DNA of 38,045 nucleotides, taken from the NCBI GenBank assembly GCA_937915835.1, contig CALGHA010000054.1, positions 1 to 38,045 on the forward strand. Reading direction: 5' to 3'. This stretch comes from an uncultured Fretibacterium sp. GTDB lineage: Bacteria > Synergistota > Synergistia > Synergistales > Aminobacteriaceae. The notes beneath the pieces were generated by a model. That model saw nothing but the letters and a program-made list of their open reading frames with translations. It was not told the DNA's origin and did no database searches. Positions 15,515 through 23,684 of this stretch are shown here, in pieces. Position numbers and translations under genes: made by a program. Within the stretch, counting starts at the first letter, position 1. The number at the start of each line of letters is the position of its first letter.

Positions 15515-16050
15515 GATTGCCATATATTCGTTAATTTGGGAAGGATTTTACTTGCAAACTCGTCAATATCAAAAATTAATACTTTCTTCACAAATGAACC
15601 TTCAACCTTATCAAGCTCAAATTTAGGACAATCGACTTTCGATTTATTAGCGCGGGCAATTGCAACTTTGTCTAACGAGTTAAAATCAGTACGTGAAGAG
15701 TTATACACGAGCACGAAGATTAAATTATTTCTGGTATTCTTCAAAGTTTTATGGCACATATCACATAGTATTAACAGGCTGTCCCGTATTTTCAAGTTTA
15801 TTTTCGCGGCTTCAGTTTTGCAATTTCCGTTCTTAAACTCAATCATATAGAATAAATTATCTTTTCCTCTCGCAAATGCATCTACTGAGTGAGCTTTTTC
15901 TTCTGATAATCCCAATTTATTCATGTAATCCGTCTTGACATCATCAAAATTAGTTACTAGAAGCTGTGAATCTGTCATATATTCATCATGTGCATCATCA
16001 TATGATGTCGCTTTCAATGTGCTTATCTTTCCCAGATTGAAGAAGTCCAT
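15505..16050 (-). CDS. Small protein with PD-(D/E)XK nuclease-like signature, partner of the ATPase
   Basis: I do not recognise this gene by family name. I take the ATG at 16050, 5 bases after the ATPase stop and preceded by GGAGAA, over the longer frame to 16125, which would overlap the ATPase and add a basic, low-quality N-terminus. From this start there are 181 residues. Asp57 (HSVDAFARGKD), then Glu71-Phe72-Lys73 in the strand FYMIEFKNG, fit the D...E-x-K core of PD-(D/E)XK nucleases. A Lys- and Ile-rich helix (EAAKINLKIRDSLLIL) and a buried strand (LIFVLVYN) follow, as that fold expects. It is coupled to the ATPase gene, and the pair is AT-rich compared with neighbours. The nuclease role is an inference. 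Confidence 0.7.
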   Translation of the reverse strand: MDFFNLGKISTLKATSYDDAHDEYMTDSQLLVTNFDDVKTDYMNKLGLSEEKAHSVDAFARGKDNLFYMIEFKNGNCKTEAAKINLKIRDSLLILCDMCHKTLKNTRNNLIFVLVYNSSRTDFNSLDKVAIARANKSKVDCPKFELDKVEGSFVKKVLIFDIDEFASKILPKLTNIWQSSR

Positions 16051-16054
16051 GCTT

Positions 16055-17299
16055 TTAATTCTCCATCTGCTTATACAGCGACAAAAACGGAGCAGAAATC
16101 GAAGCGTATAATTTCTCTTTGTCATCAGTTATCTCATTCATAACAGCATAAGGGAAATCTTCAGGATCTTTTGCCTCCTCAAGTTCAGCAAGATAATAAT
16201 TGCAAGCGTCTTCAATCTTGTATTTCTGCGAGAAGTAATCAATTGCGCTAAGAAAATCCATGCTGTGAGTTGTTAAAACGATATTTAACTTGTAAATTTT
16301 TTGAAGCAGCACGATAATTTCAGCGAACTTTATCTGCCATTCAGGATGTAAATGAACTTCAGGCTCATCAACAATCATTATGCCGTTTTCCTCAAGCATT
16401 CCGTCCAGCAGTAATTTCTTCAGAATAACGAAAGTTTTTATTCCTGTTGAGACGCTTTGAAGGCTTAAACTTTCACGAAGCCCTGAATGTTTATACATAA
16501 ATTCTCCGTTCTCAAGGATTAAATTACCGTCTGAAACTGAGTTTATCGCTTTGATTATCTCCTCAAGTTTATTGGCCGCAATTACTTCTTCTGAGGCTGT
16601 GCTGTTTCTGGTCTTCATCATGAGGGTGAGTATTTTACTGCGATGATCTGAATTTTTCGGGTTAACGTATATATAAAAATTTTCGTTGATGTCATCTAAT
16701 ATGAACGGGTTATCTATGTATATTAAGTTTTTGTTCAGGCTGAAGTATTTTTCAAGCACAAGCCTTCTATGACTGCTCCCAATAGAATAAAATTTTATGC
16801 TTTCTCCCTTTATGATTAATTCTACAACGGCTCTTTGTCGCGTGTGATTTACATTCCCAAGTTTTGAACCGAACTCGGCAGCAATACAACGCATCAAGAA
16901 ATTCCTAGCTATATCATCATTGCTTGTGTTCCGGATAAGATTAATTCTGTCAATATCTATATTAATTTTTTCGCCTGCAAATATTTTTCTCAGCCTATCA
17001 AGTATCTCTTTCTCCGTAATATTTTTATCAATAATATCTTCAGCAAGTTGTTCGATTAATGACGCTGTATAACCTGCATGTTTATAGTTTAATGAGAAGA
17101 ACTCAATATGATTGATTACAGCCTCTAATTTATCGTTACGAATATTTTTTCTGAGATCATGGAAAGCCTCATAAATGCAGTAAAGAATTTTCCCGATTGT
17201 GCTTTTCCCTGTATTATTATTTCCGCAAATTACAGTTAGACCGTTAATTTTCACCTCAGCTTGTTTAAGGCGGCCTGTATTTTTCAGTTTCATGAGCAT
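16055..17299 (-). CDS. ABC/SMC-type AAA ATPase (AAA_15/AAA_21-like), likely part of a two-gene defence cassette
   Basis: 414 residues, a self-contained ATPase head without long coiled coil. Walker A is GNNNTGKST (26-34). The signature-like SLSLQSVSTG lies at 277-286. Walker B is IMIVDEPEVHLHP (307-319), and the switch histidine is in LTTHS (343-347). Such heads drive OLD, Septu PtuA, PARIS AriA and RloA-like systems. Here no TOPRIM or other catalytic domain is fused, so the effector is probably the small nuclease-like protein encoded 5 bases downstream. Start sites at the first or third codon (both ATG) are equally possible, as no good ribosome site is seen. GC is low: three sampled 60-base lines gave 25, 30 and 37 percent, against 48 percent for one in paaK. 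Confidence 0.88.
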   Translation of the reverse strand: MLMKLKNTGRLKQAEVKINGLTVICGNNNTGKSTIGKILYCIYEAFHDLRKNIRNDKLEAVINHIEFFSLNYKHAGYTASLIEQLAEDIIDKNITEKEILDRLRKIFAGEKINIDIDRINLIRNTSNDDIARNFLMRCIAAEFGSKLGNVNHTRQRAVVELIIKGESIKFYSIGSSHRRLVLEKYFSLNKNLIYIDNPFILDDINENFYIYVNPKNSDHRSKILTLMMKTRNSTASEEVIAANKLEEIIKAINSVSDGNLILENGEFMYKHSGLRESLSLQSVSTGIKTFVILKKLLLDGMLEENGIMIVDEPEVHLHPEWQIKFAEIIVLLQKIYKLNIVLTTHSMDFLSAIDYFSQKYKIEDACNYYLAELEEAKDPEDFPYAVMNEITDDKEKLYASISAPFLSLYKQMEN

Positions 17300-17355
17300 T
17301 TGATAATATCAGAACCTTTCGTGCAAAAATTTCCAGGTGCAATTATAATCGAAAT

Positions 17356-17383
17356 CCCCCGTAACTCCGAAAAGCTGCGGGGG
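17356..17383 (-). terminator. Hairpin after the amidohydrolase gene
   Basis: CCCCCG (17356-17361) pairs with CGGGGG (17378-17383), with a possible AGCTTTTCGGAGTT inner stem. On the minus strand it follows the amidohydrolase stop by 7 bases, but the trailing T tract (ATTTCG) is short. A minus-strand TATAAT (17342-17347) just beyond may start the ATPase transcript. Confidence 0.55.
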
Positions 17384-17390
17384 AAATTTT

Positions 17391-18254
17391 TTATTTGCTT
17401 AATCCTAAGAGTTTAGCTGAGTTCTCATACAGGATTAAATCCTTCTCACGTTCACTTAACGCCGAAAGCTCACAGAATTTCTTGACATACTCACTCTGAG
17501 AGGCCCAAGGCGAATCCGTACCGAATAAAACTCTTTCAGCTCCGAAACTTTTTATCACACTCACAAACTCTTCATCGTTGAGCATTACACACTCTTTATG
17601 ACTTGAATAATACCCGTCTCCGTTCGGAACAAACTCACCATGAGAAAACGCCGTATCAATGTAAATATTATCTCGTCCCGCAAAAATCTCTTGAGCCTCC
17701 TGCCAGCATCGCCAGCCTCCCATATGAGCAAGAATAATTCTCACGTTCCCCGCAGATTTTAACGCCCGCAAAATTCTCTTTGGATGAGCAAAGTCATTAT
17801 CAGGGAAGCCAATATCAAACCCGGCATGAAGCATAACGATTAAGCCAAGTTCGCCAGCACAAGCCAAAATTCTCACGAAGCGTTCATCGTCGATATTAAC
17901 GCCCTGATAAACCGGATGAATTTTCACGCCTTTAACGCCAGCGTCAGAAATTCTTGCAAGCTCACAAGCATAATCTTCAAAGTCCGGATGAATTGCTCCG
18001 AACGAGATTATATTTGCATGTTGAGTGTTAAGCCTGATTGCTCCGTCATTAATGTGTGAAACTTGTTCAGGCTTCGTCGCAACCGGCTGAAGAACTGAGA
18101 ACATAATTCCCGCGTCTTTCATCGAGTTCATAAGTTCGTAATTCGTTCCGTCCGAGAATGGCCGAGTATGACTTGTAGCACTGAGCTTCTCAATCGCTGA
18201 ACGTGCAATCTTCGCTGGGAATGTGTGAGTGTGAATGTCAATAATTTTTCTCAC
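17391..18254 (-). CDS. Amidohydrolase-2 family metal-dependent hydrolase or decarboxylase
   Basis: Cytosolic TIM-barrel enzyme of the ACMSD/amidohydrolase-2 group, 287 residues. The metal-site residues are visible: His8 and His10 (DIHTHTFP), His143 (MLHAGFD), His177 (ILAHMGGW) and Asp247 (LFGTDSPWA). Members hydrolyse amides or lactones or decarboxylate aromatic acids, and the sequence does not say which. The start is GTG. Its first bases overlap the stop of the symporter gene (GTGA, 4-base overlap), so the two are translationally coupled. The layout suggests that the enzyme acts on whatever the symporter brings in. A gene of this type beside a transporter is often part of purine or aromatic catabolism, but nothing else here confirms it. 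Confidence 0.85.
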   Translation of the reverse strand: MRKIIDIHTHTFPAKIARSAIEKLSATSHTRPFSDGTNYELMNSMKDAGIMFSVLQPVATKPEQVSHINDGAIRLNTQHANIISFGAIHPDFEDYACELARISDAGVKGVKIHPVYQGVNIDDERFVRILACAGELGLIVMLHAGFDIGFPDNDFAHPKRILRALKSAGNVRIILAHMGGWRCWQEAQEIFAGRDNIYIDTAFSHGEFVPNGDGYYSSHKECVMLNDEEFVSVIKSFGAERVLFGTDSPWASQSEYVKKFCELSALSEREKDLILYENSAKLLGLSK

Positions 18255-19822
18255 TCAACATCTCCAAGTGCCTTAGACTGTCTGACTGTTACGGTCTTCG
18301 TGTAGCATGAGAAAGCGTCCTCAAGGAATTTCTTATCAGGTTTCGGAGTTATTATGCTGACGACCGGGACGATTACGAACCCTGCGAGCATGCAGAAAGC
18401 TCCGGCATTAATCGGAGAACGAAGCAATTCGGGAAATTCCGGCCTGATGAAAATATTCGCGACCATTACGACGCTTGAGAATATGAAATTTACCCAGCAT
18501 GATAATTTCGTTACGCCCTTCCAGTAGAGACTATACATGAACGGTGCTAAAAACGCTCCGGCCAATGCTCCCCATGATACTCCCATTAATTGCGCAATAA
18601 ACGTAACGTTTGATTTATATTGAATTAGCGCGAGGATTACGGAGATTGCTATAAATATAACGATTAAGATTTTCATGATTGATAACTGCTTCTTCTCGTC
18701 CATATCTTTAATAATATGCCCCTTCAGCAAGTCAAGTGTCAGTGTTGAGCTTGAAGCAAGAACAAGTGAAGAGAGTGTTGACATTGAGGCTGATAGAACG
18801 AGAATTACGACGACACCGATTAACAAATCAGGCAAATTTGATAGCATAACGGGGATTACGGAGTCATAGCCTTCAACAGGAATTCCAGCACCTGCCGGGT
18901 CTAATTGCGACGTGAATAATCTTCCGAAACCTCCCAAGAAGTAACAGCCTCCAGATACAACAAGCGCAAATAATGTTGATATCACTGTACCTTTCGTAAT
19001 GTCGCTTTCGTTCTTAATCGCGTAAAACTTCTGCACCATTTGAGGAAGTCCCCAAGTTCCTAAACTCGTTAAGATTACGACACCGAGAAGATTAACCGGA
19101 TCAGGCCCAAAGAATGAAGCAAACACTCCCGGAGATTTTGCAAGAGGAGTTGCAGCGTGAGGATCAGAAATTTCCGCAATTCCGGCCAATGCTGAGAATA
19201 ATCCCCCTTTGCTCTCAAGAACTGCGATAATTACCGCGACAATTCCGATTAACATTATTATTCCCTGTATGAAATCATTAATCGCCGTCGCCATATATCC
19301 GCCAGCGACAACGTAAATTCCCGTCAATACAGCCATGAATATAACACAGACCGAGTAATCCACGCTGAAAGCCATTCCGAAAAGTCTGCTTAAGCCGTTA
19401 TAGAGTGAAGCCGTGTAAGGAATTAAGAATATGAAGCATATCAACGAGGCCGCAATTTTGAGAGCATCACTGTTAAATCTTTTTCCGAAGAAGTCGGGCA
19501 TTGTTGCACTGGATAAATATTGGCTCATAATTCGCGTACGTCTTCCAAGAACTGCCCAAGCCATTAACGAGCCGATAAAAGCATTGCCAAGTCCTGCCCA
19601 AGTTGCCGCGATACCGTAACGCCATCCGAATTGGCCCGCATATCCAACGAATACGACAGCCGAGAAATAACTTGTTCCGTAAGCAAACGCCGTGAGCCAG
19701 GGCCCAACTGAACGACCGCCGAGAACGAAACCGTTAACGTCCGTCGAATGTTTACGACAGTATAAACCGATTGCAAGCATTAAGCCGAAAAATATTACAA
19801 CCAACAAAATTTTGATGAGCAT
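18251..19822 (-). CDS. Sodium:solute symporter (SSS family)
   Basis: Membrane transporter using the sodium gradient to take up an organic solute, 523 residues with about 13 helices. The early segment GGRSVGPWLTAFAYGTSYFSA (about residues 35-55) matches the SSS sodium-binding helix. The internal LSASMSTLSSLVLASSSTLTLD is the helix-8 sodium motif of the family. The C-terminal tail is cytosolic and charged. It starts with ATG, 8 bases after GGAAGTGAG. The amidohydrolase follows with a 4-base overlap. Candidates are acids, amino acids, nucleobases or pantothenate-like compounds. A substrate cannot be assigned. It is divergent from the exported flavoprotein gene, with a 191-base shared control region. 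Confidence 0.9.
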   Translation of the reverse strand: MLIKILLVVIFFGLMLAIGLYCRKHSTDVNGFVLGGRSVGPWLTAFAYGTSYFSAVVFVGYAGQFGWRYGIAATWAGLGNAFIGSLMAWAVLGRRTRIMSQYLSSATMPDFFGKRFNSDALKIAASLICFIFLIPYTASLYNGLSRLFGMAFSVDYSVCVIFMAVLTGIYVVAGGYMATAINDFIQGIIMLIGIVAVIIAVLESKGGLFSALAGIAEISDPHAATPLAKSPGVFASFFGPDPVNLLGVVILTSLGTWGLPQMVQKFYAIKNESDITKGTVISTLFALVVSGGCYFLGGFGRLFTSQLDPAGAGIPVEGYDSVIPVMLSNLPDLLIGVVVILVLSASMSTLSSLVLASSSTLTLDLLKGHIIKDMDEKKQLSIMKILIVIFIAISVILALIQYKSNVTFIAQLMGVSWGALAGAFLAPFMYSLYWKGVTKLSCWVNFIFSSVVMVANIFIRPEFPELLRSPINAGAFCMLAGFVIVPVVSIITPKPDKKFLEDAFSCYTKTVTVRQSKALGDVE

Positions 19823-19930
19823 ATTTTTATCTCACTTCCGTAAAAATTTCGCGAAAGAATTTAACCCTTTATACTCTCAAAATCAACAATCATAAATGTA
19901 CAAATCCTATAAAATAAGCAAAAAGTTTCT

Positions 19931-19959
19931 TGACGGCCGAAAAATAAAATTATATTCTT
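19931..19959 (+). promoter_or_regulatory. Putative promoter of the exported flavoprotein gene
   Basis: TTGACG (19931-19936) and TATTCT (19954-19959) are 17 bases apart, a strong -35 with an acceptable -10. The coding start is 55 bases beyond. This is one of the clearer promoters in the window. Confidence 0.6.
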
Positions 19960-20013
19960 TACTCGCATCCCACATTTTTTACCAGCCTAAAATTTATTAA
20001 CAGGAGGCAATTC

Positions 20014-22053
20014 ATGATGAAAAAGCTGCTTAGTATTATTATGGTTTTATTACTTGCGTCCTCAGCTTTTGCTTACACGCCCGGAACTTACACGGCAACT
20101 GCAAAAGGTAACAATGCGGACGTTCCTATTCAGGTTCAGGTTATCTTTGACGAGAACAAGATAATCAAGATTGACGTAATCGCTCACGAGGAAACTCCAG
20201 GACTTGGCGATAAGGCATTCGAGAAGATGATCCCCGCGATAATCTCAGCTCAGAACACAGAAGTTGACGGAATGACCGGCGCGACGATGTCGTCAAACGC
20301 GTTAAGAGAGGCTGTGAACGACTGCATAGCTCAAGCGTCAGGAAAAGTTTCTGAAGTCGTCAGCACGTTCAAACCCGGCGAATATTCAGCGACAGTAACA
20401 GGACATAACGGCCCAATGACGGTAAAAATGACGTGCGACGAGAACAAAATTTTATCGCTTGAGACTGAGAACGTTGAATCTCCGGGAATTGGAACGGAAG
20501 CAATTAGAATACTTACCGGTGAAATTCTCGACAATCAATCTTTAGCCTGTGATGCCGTCAGTGGTGCGACTGTTACGAGCGGCGCGTTTTTATCGGCAGT
20601 CCGTGAATGCGTCAAACAGTCCGGAATAACTCTTTCAGTTCTTGAAGCCCGTGAAATTTTTTACCCGGCTAAACTCGATAAAGTCCTCGAATATGAAGCT
20701 GACGTTATCATAGTCGGAGCTGGCGGAGCTGGATTTGCGGCGGCAACTGAAGCACTCGAGAACGGAGCGAGCGTAATTATCCTTGAGAAAAACGAGATGA
20801 TCGGCGGCAACACTGCACGAGCCGGAGGAACTCTGAATGCTCCTGACCCGGAAAGACAGAGCAAGATGAACCCTCCTGTTGAGGACAGCGTAGAACTCTT
20901 CATTAAGAATACTCTTGAGGCCGGCGACAACAAAGCTGACCCCGAACTCGTGAAAGTTTTGTGCAGTAATGCTCTTGAAGCTCGCCACTGGTTAAGCGAA
21001 CACGGCACAAAATGGACTGAAATGGTTTATCAGACAATCGGCGGAATGTGGCCTCGAAGCCTTGATGAGGTTGACAAAATTGCGTTCAACGGTTTTATTG
21101 TCCCGTTAGCTAAGAAAGTTGCTGAACTCGGCGGAAAAGTTATTCTGAACTGCAAGGCTGACAGCTTAATTCCCAATGAAGCAGGAAAAGTTACGGGAGT
21201 AAAAGCGTTTGACGTTAAGAACGGGCAAGAGTTCAAGTTCACAGCTAAGAAGGCCGTAATCCTTGCAACAGGAGGCTATGCGGCGAGCAAAGAAATGGTT
21301 ATGAAGTATAACTCTTTGAGCGGACTTCCGACATCGAATGCTCCGACTTCAACAGGCGACGGAATTAATTTAGGCTTAGGGGTTGGTGCGGCTCTCGAAG
21401 GAATGGAATACATTCAAATTCATCCACATGGAAACCCTGTAACCGGAGGACTTCAGAGCCATTTTGCGGGATTACTAAAGAACGCAATTTATGTAAACCG
21501 TGAGGGAAAACGTTTTGTTGAAGAAACCGGACGACGTGATGTAATCTCTAATGCGACGATTAGACAGACGGATCAGGTTATGTTCTCGATATTCGACAGT
21601 GAAGGCGGCTTTTACGCTGGAGTGAAGAAACCTGCTGACCTCGACAACTTGAAGGCTAAAGGCTGGGTTTATGAGGCTGATACGCTCGAAGACTTAGCAA
21701 AACAGGTTGGAATTGATCCGGAAGGCTTGAAAGCGACCGTAGCAAGATACAATGAGCTTGTTGCGTCTGGAAAAGATACGGACTTCGAAAAAGATGAGGT
21801 TGAGCTCCCAATCGGCAAGGCTCCATTTTATTGCGTGCCGTTATCCCCGACATTACATCATACAATGGGCGGCCTGAAGATTAACACGAACGCTCAAGTT
21901 TTGCGCGATGACGGAAGCGTAATTCCGGGACTTTATGCGGCAGGAGAAGTTACAGGAGGAATTCACGGAAGCAACAGAGTAGGCGGAAATGCTTTGACTG
22001 ACTGCGTAGTATTCGGAAGAATTGCAGGACGCAATGCCGCTAACGAGAAATAA
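20014..22053 (+). CDS. Exported flavoprotein reductase: tandem FMN-binding domains fused to a fumarate-reductase-like FAD domain
   Basis: Periplasmic reductase related to urocanate and fumarate reductases. Residues 1-20 form a signal peptide (MMKKLLSIIMVLLL ... SAFA). Two FMN_bind domains follow. They have flavinylation motifs DGMTGATMS (Thr91) and AVSGATVTS (Thr186), where an ApbE-type transferase would attach FMN covalently. From 228 the FAD-binding domain opens with ADVIIVGAGGAGFAAA and ends GGIHGSNRVGGNALTDCVVFG, as in flavocytochrome c flavin subunits. No heme-binding CXXCH is present, so electrons must come through the FMN domains. The 679-residue length is long because of the second FMN domain. 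It is a single-gene unit with its own promoter and terminator. The electron acceptor is unknown; an unsaturated carboxylate is a reasonable guess. Confidence 0.92.
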   Translation: MMKKLLSIIMVLLLASSAFAYTPGTYTATAKGNNADVPIQVQVIFDENKIIKIDVIAHEETPGLGDKAFEKMIPAIISAQNTEVDGMTGATMSSNALREAVNDCIAQASGKVSEVVSTFKPGEYSATVTGHNGPMTVKMTCDENKILSLETENVESPGIGTEAIRILTGEILDNQSLACDAVSGATVTSGAFLSAVRECVKQSGITLSVLEAREIFYPAKLDKVLEYEADVIIVGAGGAGFAAATEALENGASVIILEKNEMIGGNTARAGGTLNAPDPERQSKMNPPVEDSVELFIKNTLEAGDNKADPELVKVLCSNALEARHWLSEHGTKWTEMVYQTIGGMWPRSLDEVDKIAFNGFIVPLAKKVAELGGKVILNCKADSLIPNEAGKVTGVKAFDVKNGQEFKFTAKKAVILATGGYAASKEMVMKYNSLSGLPTSNAPTSTGDGINLGLGVGAALEGMEYIQIHPHGNPVTGGLQSHFAGLLKNAIYVNREGKRFVEETGRRDVISNATIRQTDQVMFSIFDSEGGFYAGVKKPADLDNLKAKGWVYEADTLEDLAKQVGIDPEGLKATVARYNELVASGKDTDFEKDEVELPIGKAPFYCVPLSPTLHHTMGGLKINTNAQVLRDDGSVIPGLYAAGEVTGGIHGSNRVGGNALTDCVVFGRIAGRNAANEK

Positions 22054-22080
22054 TAATTAAAGCTGAAAAAGTTTAGAATT

Positions 22081-22117
22081 AGCCTTGTTCATTCATGAGC
22101 AGGGCTTTTTATTTTAT
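22081..22117 (+). terminator. Intrinsic terminator after the flavoprotein gene
   Basis: AGCCTTGTTCA (22081-22091) pairs with TGAGCAGGGCT (22096-22106), 11 pairs with two G-T, around loop TTCA, followed by TTTTATTTTAT. It is placed 28 bases after the stop. Confidence 0.85.
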
Positions 22118-22125
22118 GAAGTTAA

Positions 22126-22145
22126 CCTCCCCATTTCTGAGGAGG
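22126..22145 (-). terminator. Hairpin after the second acyl-CoA synthetase gene
   Basis: On the minus strand CCTCCTC, loop AGAAAT, GGGGAGG (7 pairs), beginning 8 bases after the synthetase stop. The T tract is weak. Its sequence is nearly the same as the terminator at 35943-35964 (flanked there too by ATG before CCTCC). Confidence 0.5.
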
Positions 22146-22152
22146 CATGTAA

Positions 22153-23646
22153 TTATTTTCCTTCTGCCGCTCTATCACGCAGCACTCTTCGTAAGATTTT
22201 TCCTGTTCCTGACAATGGAAATTCCGTAACGAACTCGACGCTTCGAGGGACTTTGAAGTGAGCAAGTTTCTCTTTCGCGTAACGGATAATATCTCGGTCT
22301 GTAGCTTCGGCTCCTTCTTCGAGGATGATATAAGCCTTCGGGATTTGTCCGTTAATCTCATGCGGCATTCCGACAACGACGGCCTGATGGACAGCGGGAT
22401 GTTCGGCTAAAATTTTCTCGACTTCCTGAGGATAAACGTTAAAGCCTCCTACGATGATAATATCCGTAACTCTGTCTAGAATGAACACGCATTCTTCGCC
22501 GTTATGAGTTTCGAGCTTGACGTAATCGCCGGTGTCAAAAAAACCTTCAGCGTCAAATCTCTCTGCCGAAATTTCCGGAGCATGCAAATATCCAGGTGTA
22601 ACAGACGGACCTTTTACCCATAATACGCCTTCTTTATCAGTTGTCGGTTGACCTTCACGAGTTTTCAGCTTGTATTCGTAGCCAGGAATTACCGGGCCTA
22701 TGCTTCCTGTGATTTGTGTCTCGCAGTCGTGATTTACGCAAATAACCGGTGAAGTCTCAGTAAGTCCATAACCTTCCATGATGTCGCGGCCTAAAAGTTT
22801 TAAGGCCATCTTGTGCAAATTCGGGTTGAGCTTGTCGCCTCCTGTGCAGATTACGCGGATTCTTGCAAGAGTTTCGGGTGCTAACTTTCCTTTTTCGACG
22901 GACATTAACAGGAATGACATTATTGCAGGCACGACGAACATAACATCAACTTTTGCTTCGGTGATTGCCCTTATCGTTACGGCCGGAGGAAGGAATGACG
23001 GGGCTATTGCGAGTTTTGCACCGATTACCAACGGAAGAATTATCGTAACAGTGTAACCGAACGAGTGAAAATTCGGCAGGACCGTAAGGAACGTATCATC
23101 AGGATTTAATGACGGTATCATTGCTGAGACGGCTTCACAGTTGCTGTATAAATTTTCGTGCGTCAACGGTACAGCTTTGGGATTGCCGGTTGTTCCTGAT
23201 GTTGCGAAGATTATTGCGAGATTATCGGGCTCGATGTCCTGAGTTTTTCCCGTGAATGCCGGTAAACTTACGCTGTCTAAATCACACGAAATGCACGGCC
23301 AATCTTCAGCAAGTTCATTAATCTTGTGCTCAGCGATGACTGCAAACGGCTTAATCAGGCTCAATGTCCCCTTCAGTGAGGGAATTCCTGCTTTCTCGTT
23401 CAATGGGCAGAAAACTCCTCCTAATTTCCAGACTGCAAGAGACAATGCCGGAATTAACGGGGAATTTCTCAGCATGACGACTAACTTTTGTCCGCGTGAA
23501 AATCCTGCGTTGCGTAAAACATTCTCACAGTTGCTGACGAGCGCGAGTAAATCTTTGCAGGTGTAAAATTTTCCGTCCCACCAATAACAATTTTTTTCAG
23601 GATTGGCCTGAAGTTTCGGGAGTATGATGCTTTCAAGTCTTGTCAT
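22153..23646 (-). CDS. Acyl-CoA synthetase / AMP-dependent ligase, copy B
   Basis: Adenylate-forming ligase of 497 residues. It contains ATSGTTGNPKAVPLTHEN (P-loop), GYGLTETSPVICVN, DTGDYV, LDRVTDIIIVGGFNVYPQEVE and the catalytic lysine in LSGTGKILRRVLRD. It has no membrane segment. It is strongly similar to the next gene along most of its length (for example VFCPLNEKxG, FHSFGYTVTIILPL, TDIIIVGGFNVYPQEVEKIL), so the two are tandem duplicates. It is the last gene of a probable three-gene unit: CTERM protein, copy A, copy B. The ATG at 23646 lacks a strong ribosome site (AGAAAG). Acid specificity is not readable. The pair also differs in the region that lines the acyl pocket (YTVTIILPLVIGAKLAIAPSF versus FTIGCVLPFILDATQVLVTSF). 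Confidence 0.9.
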   Translation of the reverse strand: MTRLESIILPKLQANPEKNCYWWDGKFYTCKDLLALVSNCENVLRNAGFSRGQKLVVMLRNSPLIPALSLAVWKLGGVFCPLNEKAGIPSLKGTLSLIKPFAVIAEHKINELAEDWPCISCDLDSVSLPAFTGKTQDIEPDNLAIIFATSGTTGNPKAVPLTHENLYSNCEAVSAMIPSLNPDDTFLTVLPNFHSFGYTVTIILPLVIGAKLAIAPSFLPPAVTIRAITEAKVDVMFVVPAIMSFLLMSVEKGKLAPETLARIRVICTGGDKLNPNLHKMALKLLGRDIMEGYGLTETSPVICVNHDCETQITGSIGPVIPGYEYKLKTREGQPTTDKEGVLWVKGPSVTPGYLHAPEISAERFDAEGFFDTGDYVKLETHNGEECVFILDRVTDIIIVGGFNVYPQEVEKILAEHPAVHQAVVVGMPHEINGQIPKAYIILEEGAEATDRDIIRYAKEKLAHFKVPRSVEFVTEFPLSGTGKILRRVLRDRAAEGK

Positions 23647-23684
23647 TGTTTATCACGTTCTTTCTGAATGTAAAATTTTATTTC

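Noticed and set aside
16050..16125. Longer N-terminus of the nuclease-like protein
   Set aside because: It overlaps the ATPase gene by 71 bases and adds an Arg-rich run, whereas ATG 16050 has GGAGAA at a good distance.
15505..17299. Identification of the ATPase pair as PARIS, Septu or Gabija
   Set aside because: The small protein shows neither a TOPRIM/DUF4435 nor an HNH signature and the ATPase has no fused nuclease domain, so no named system fits on visible motifs.
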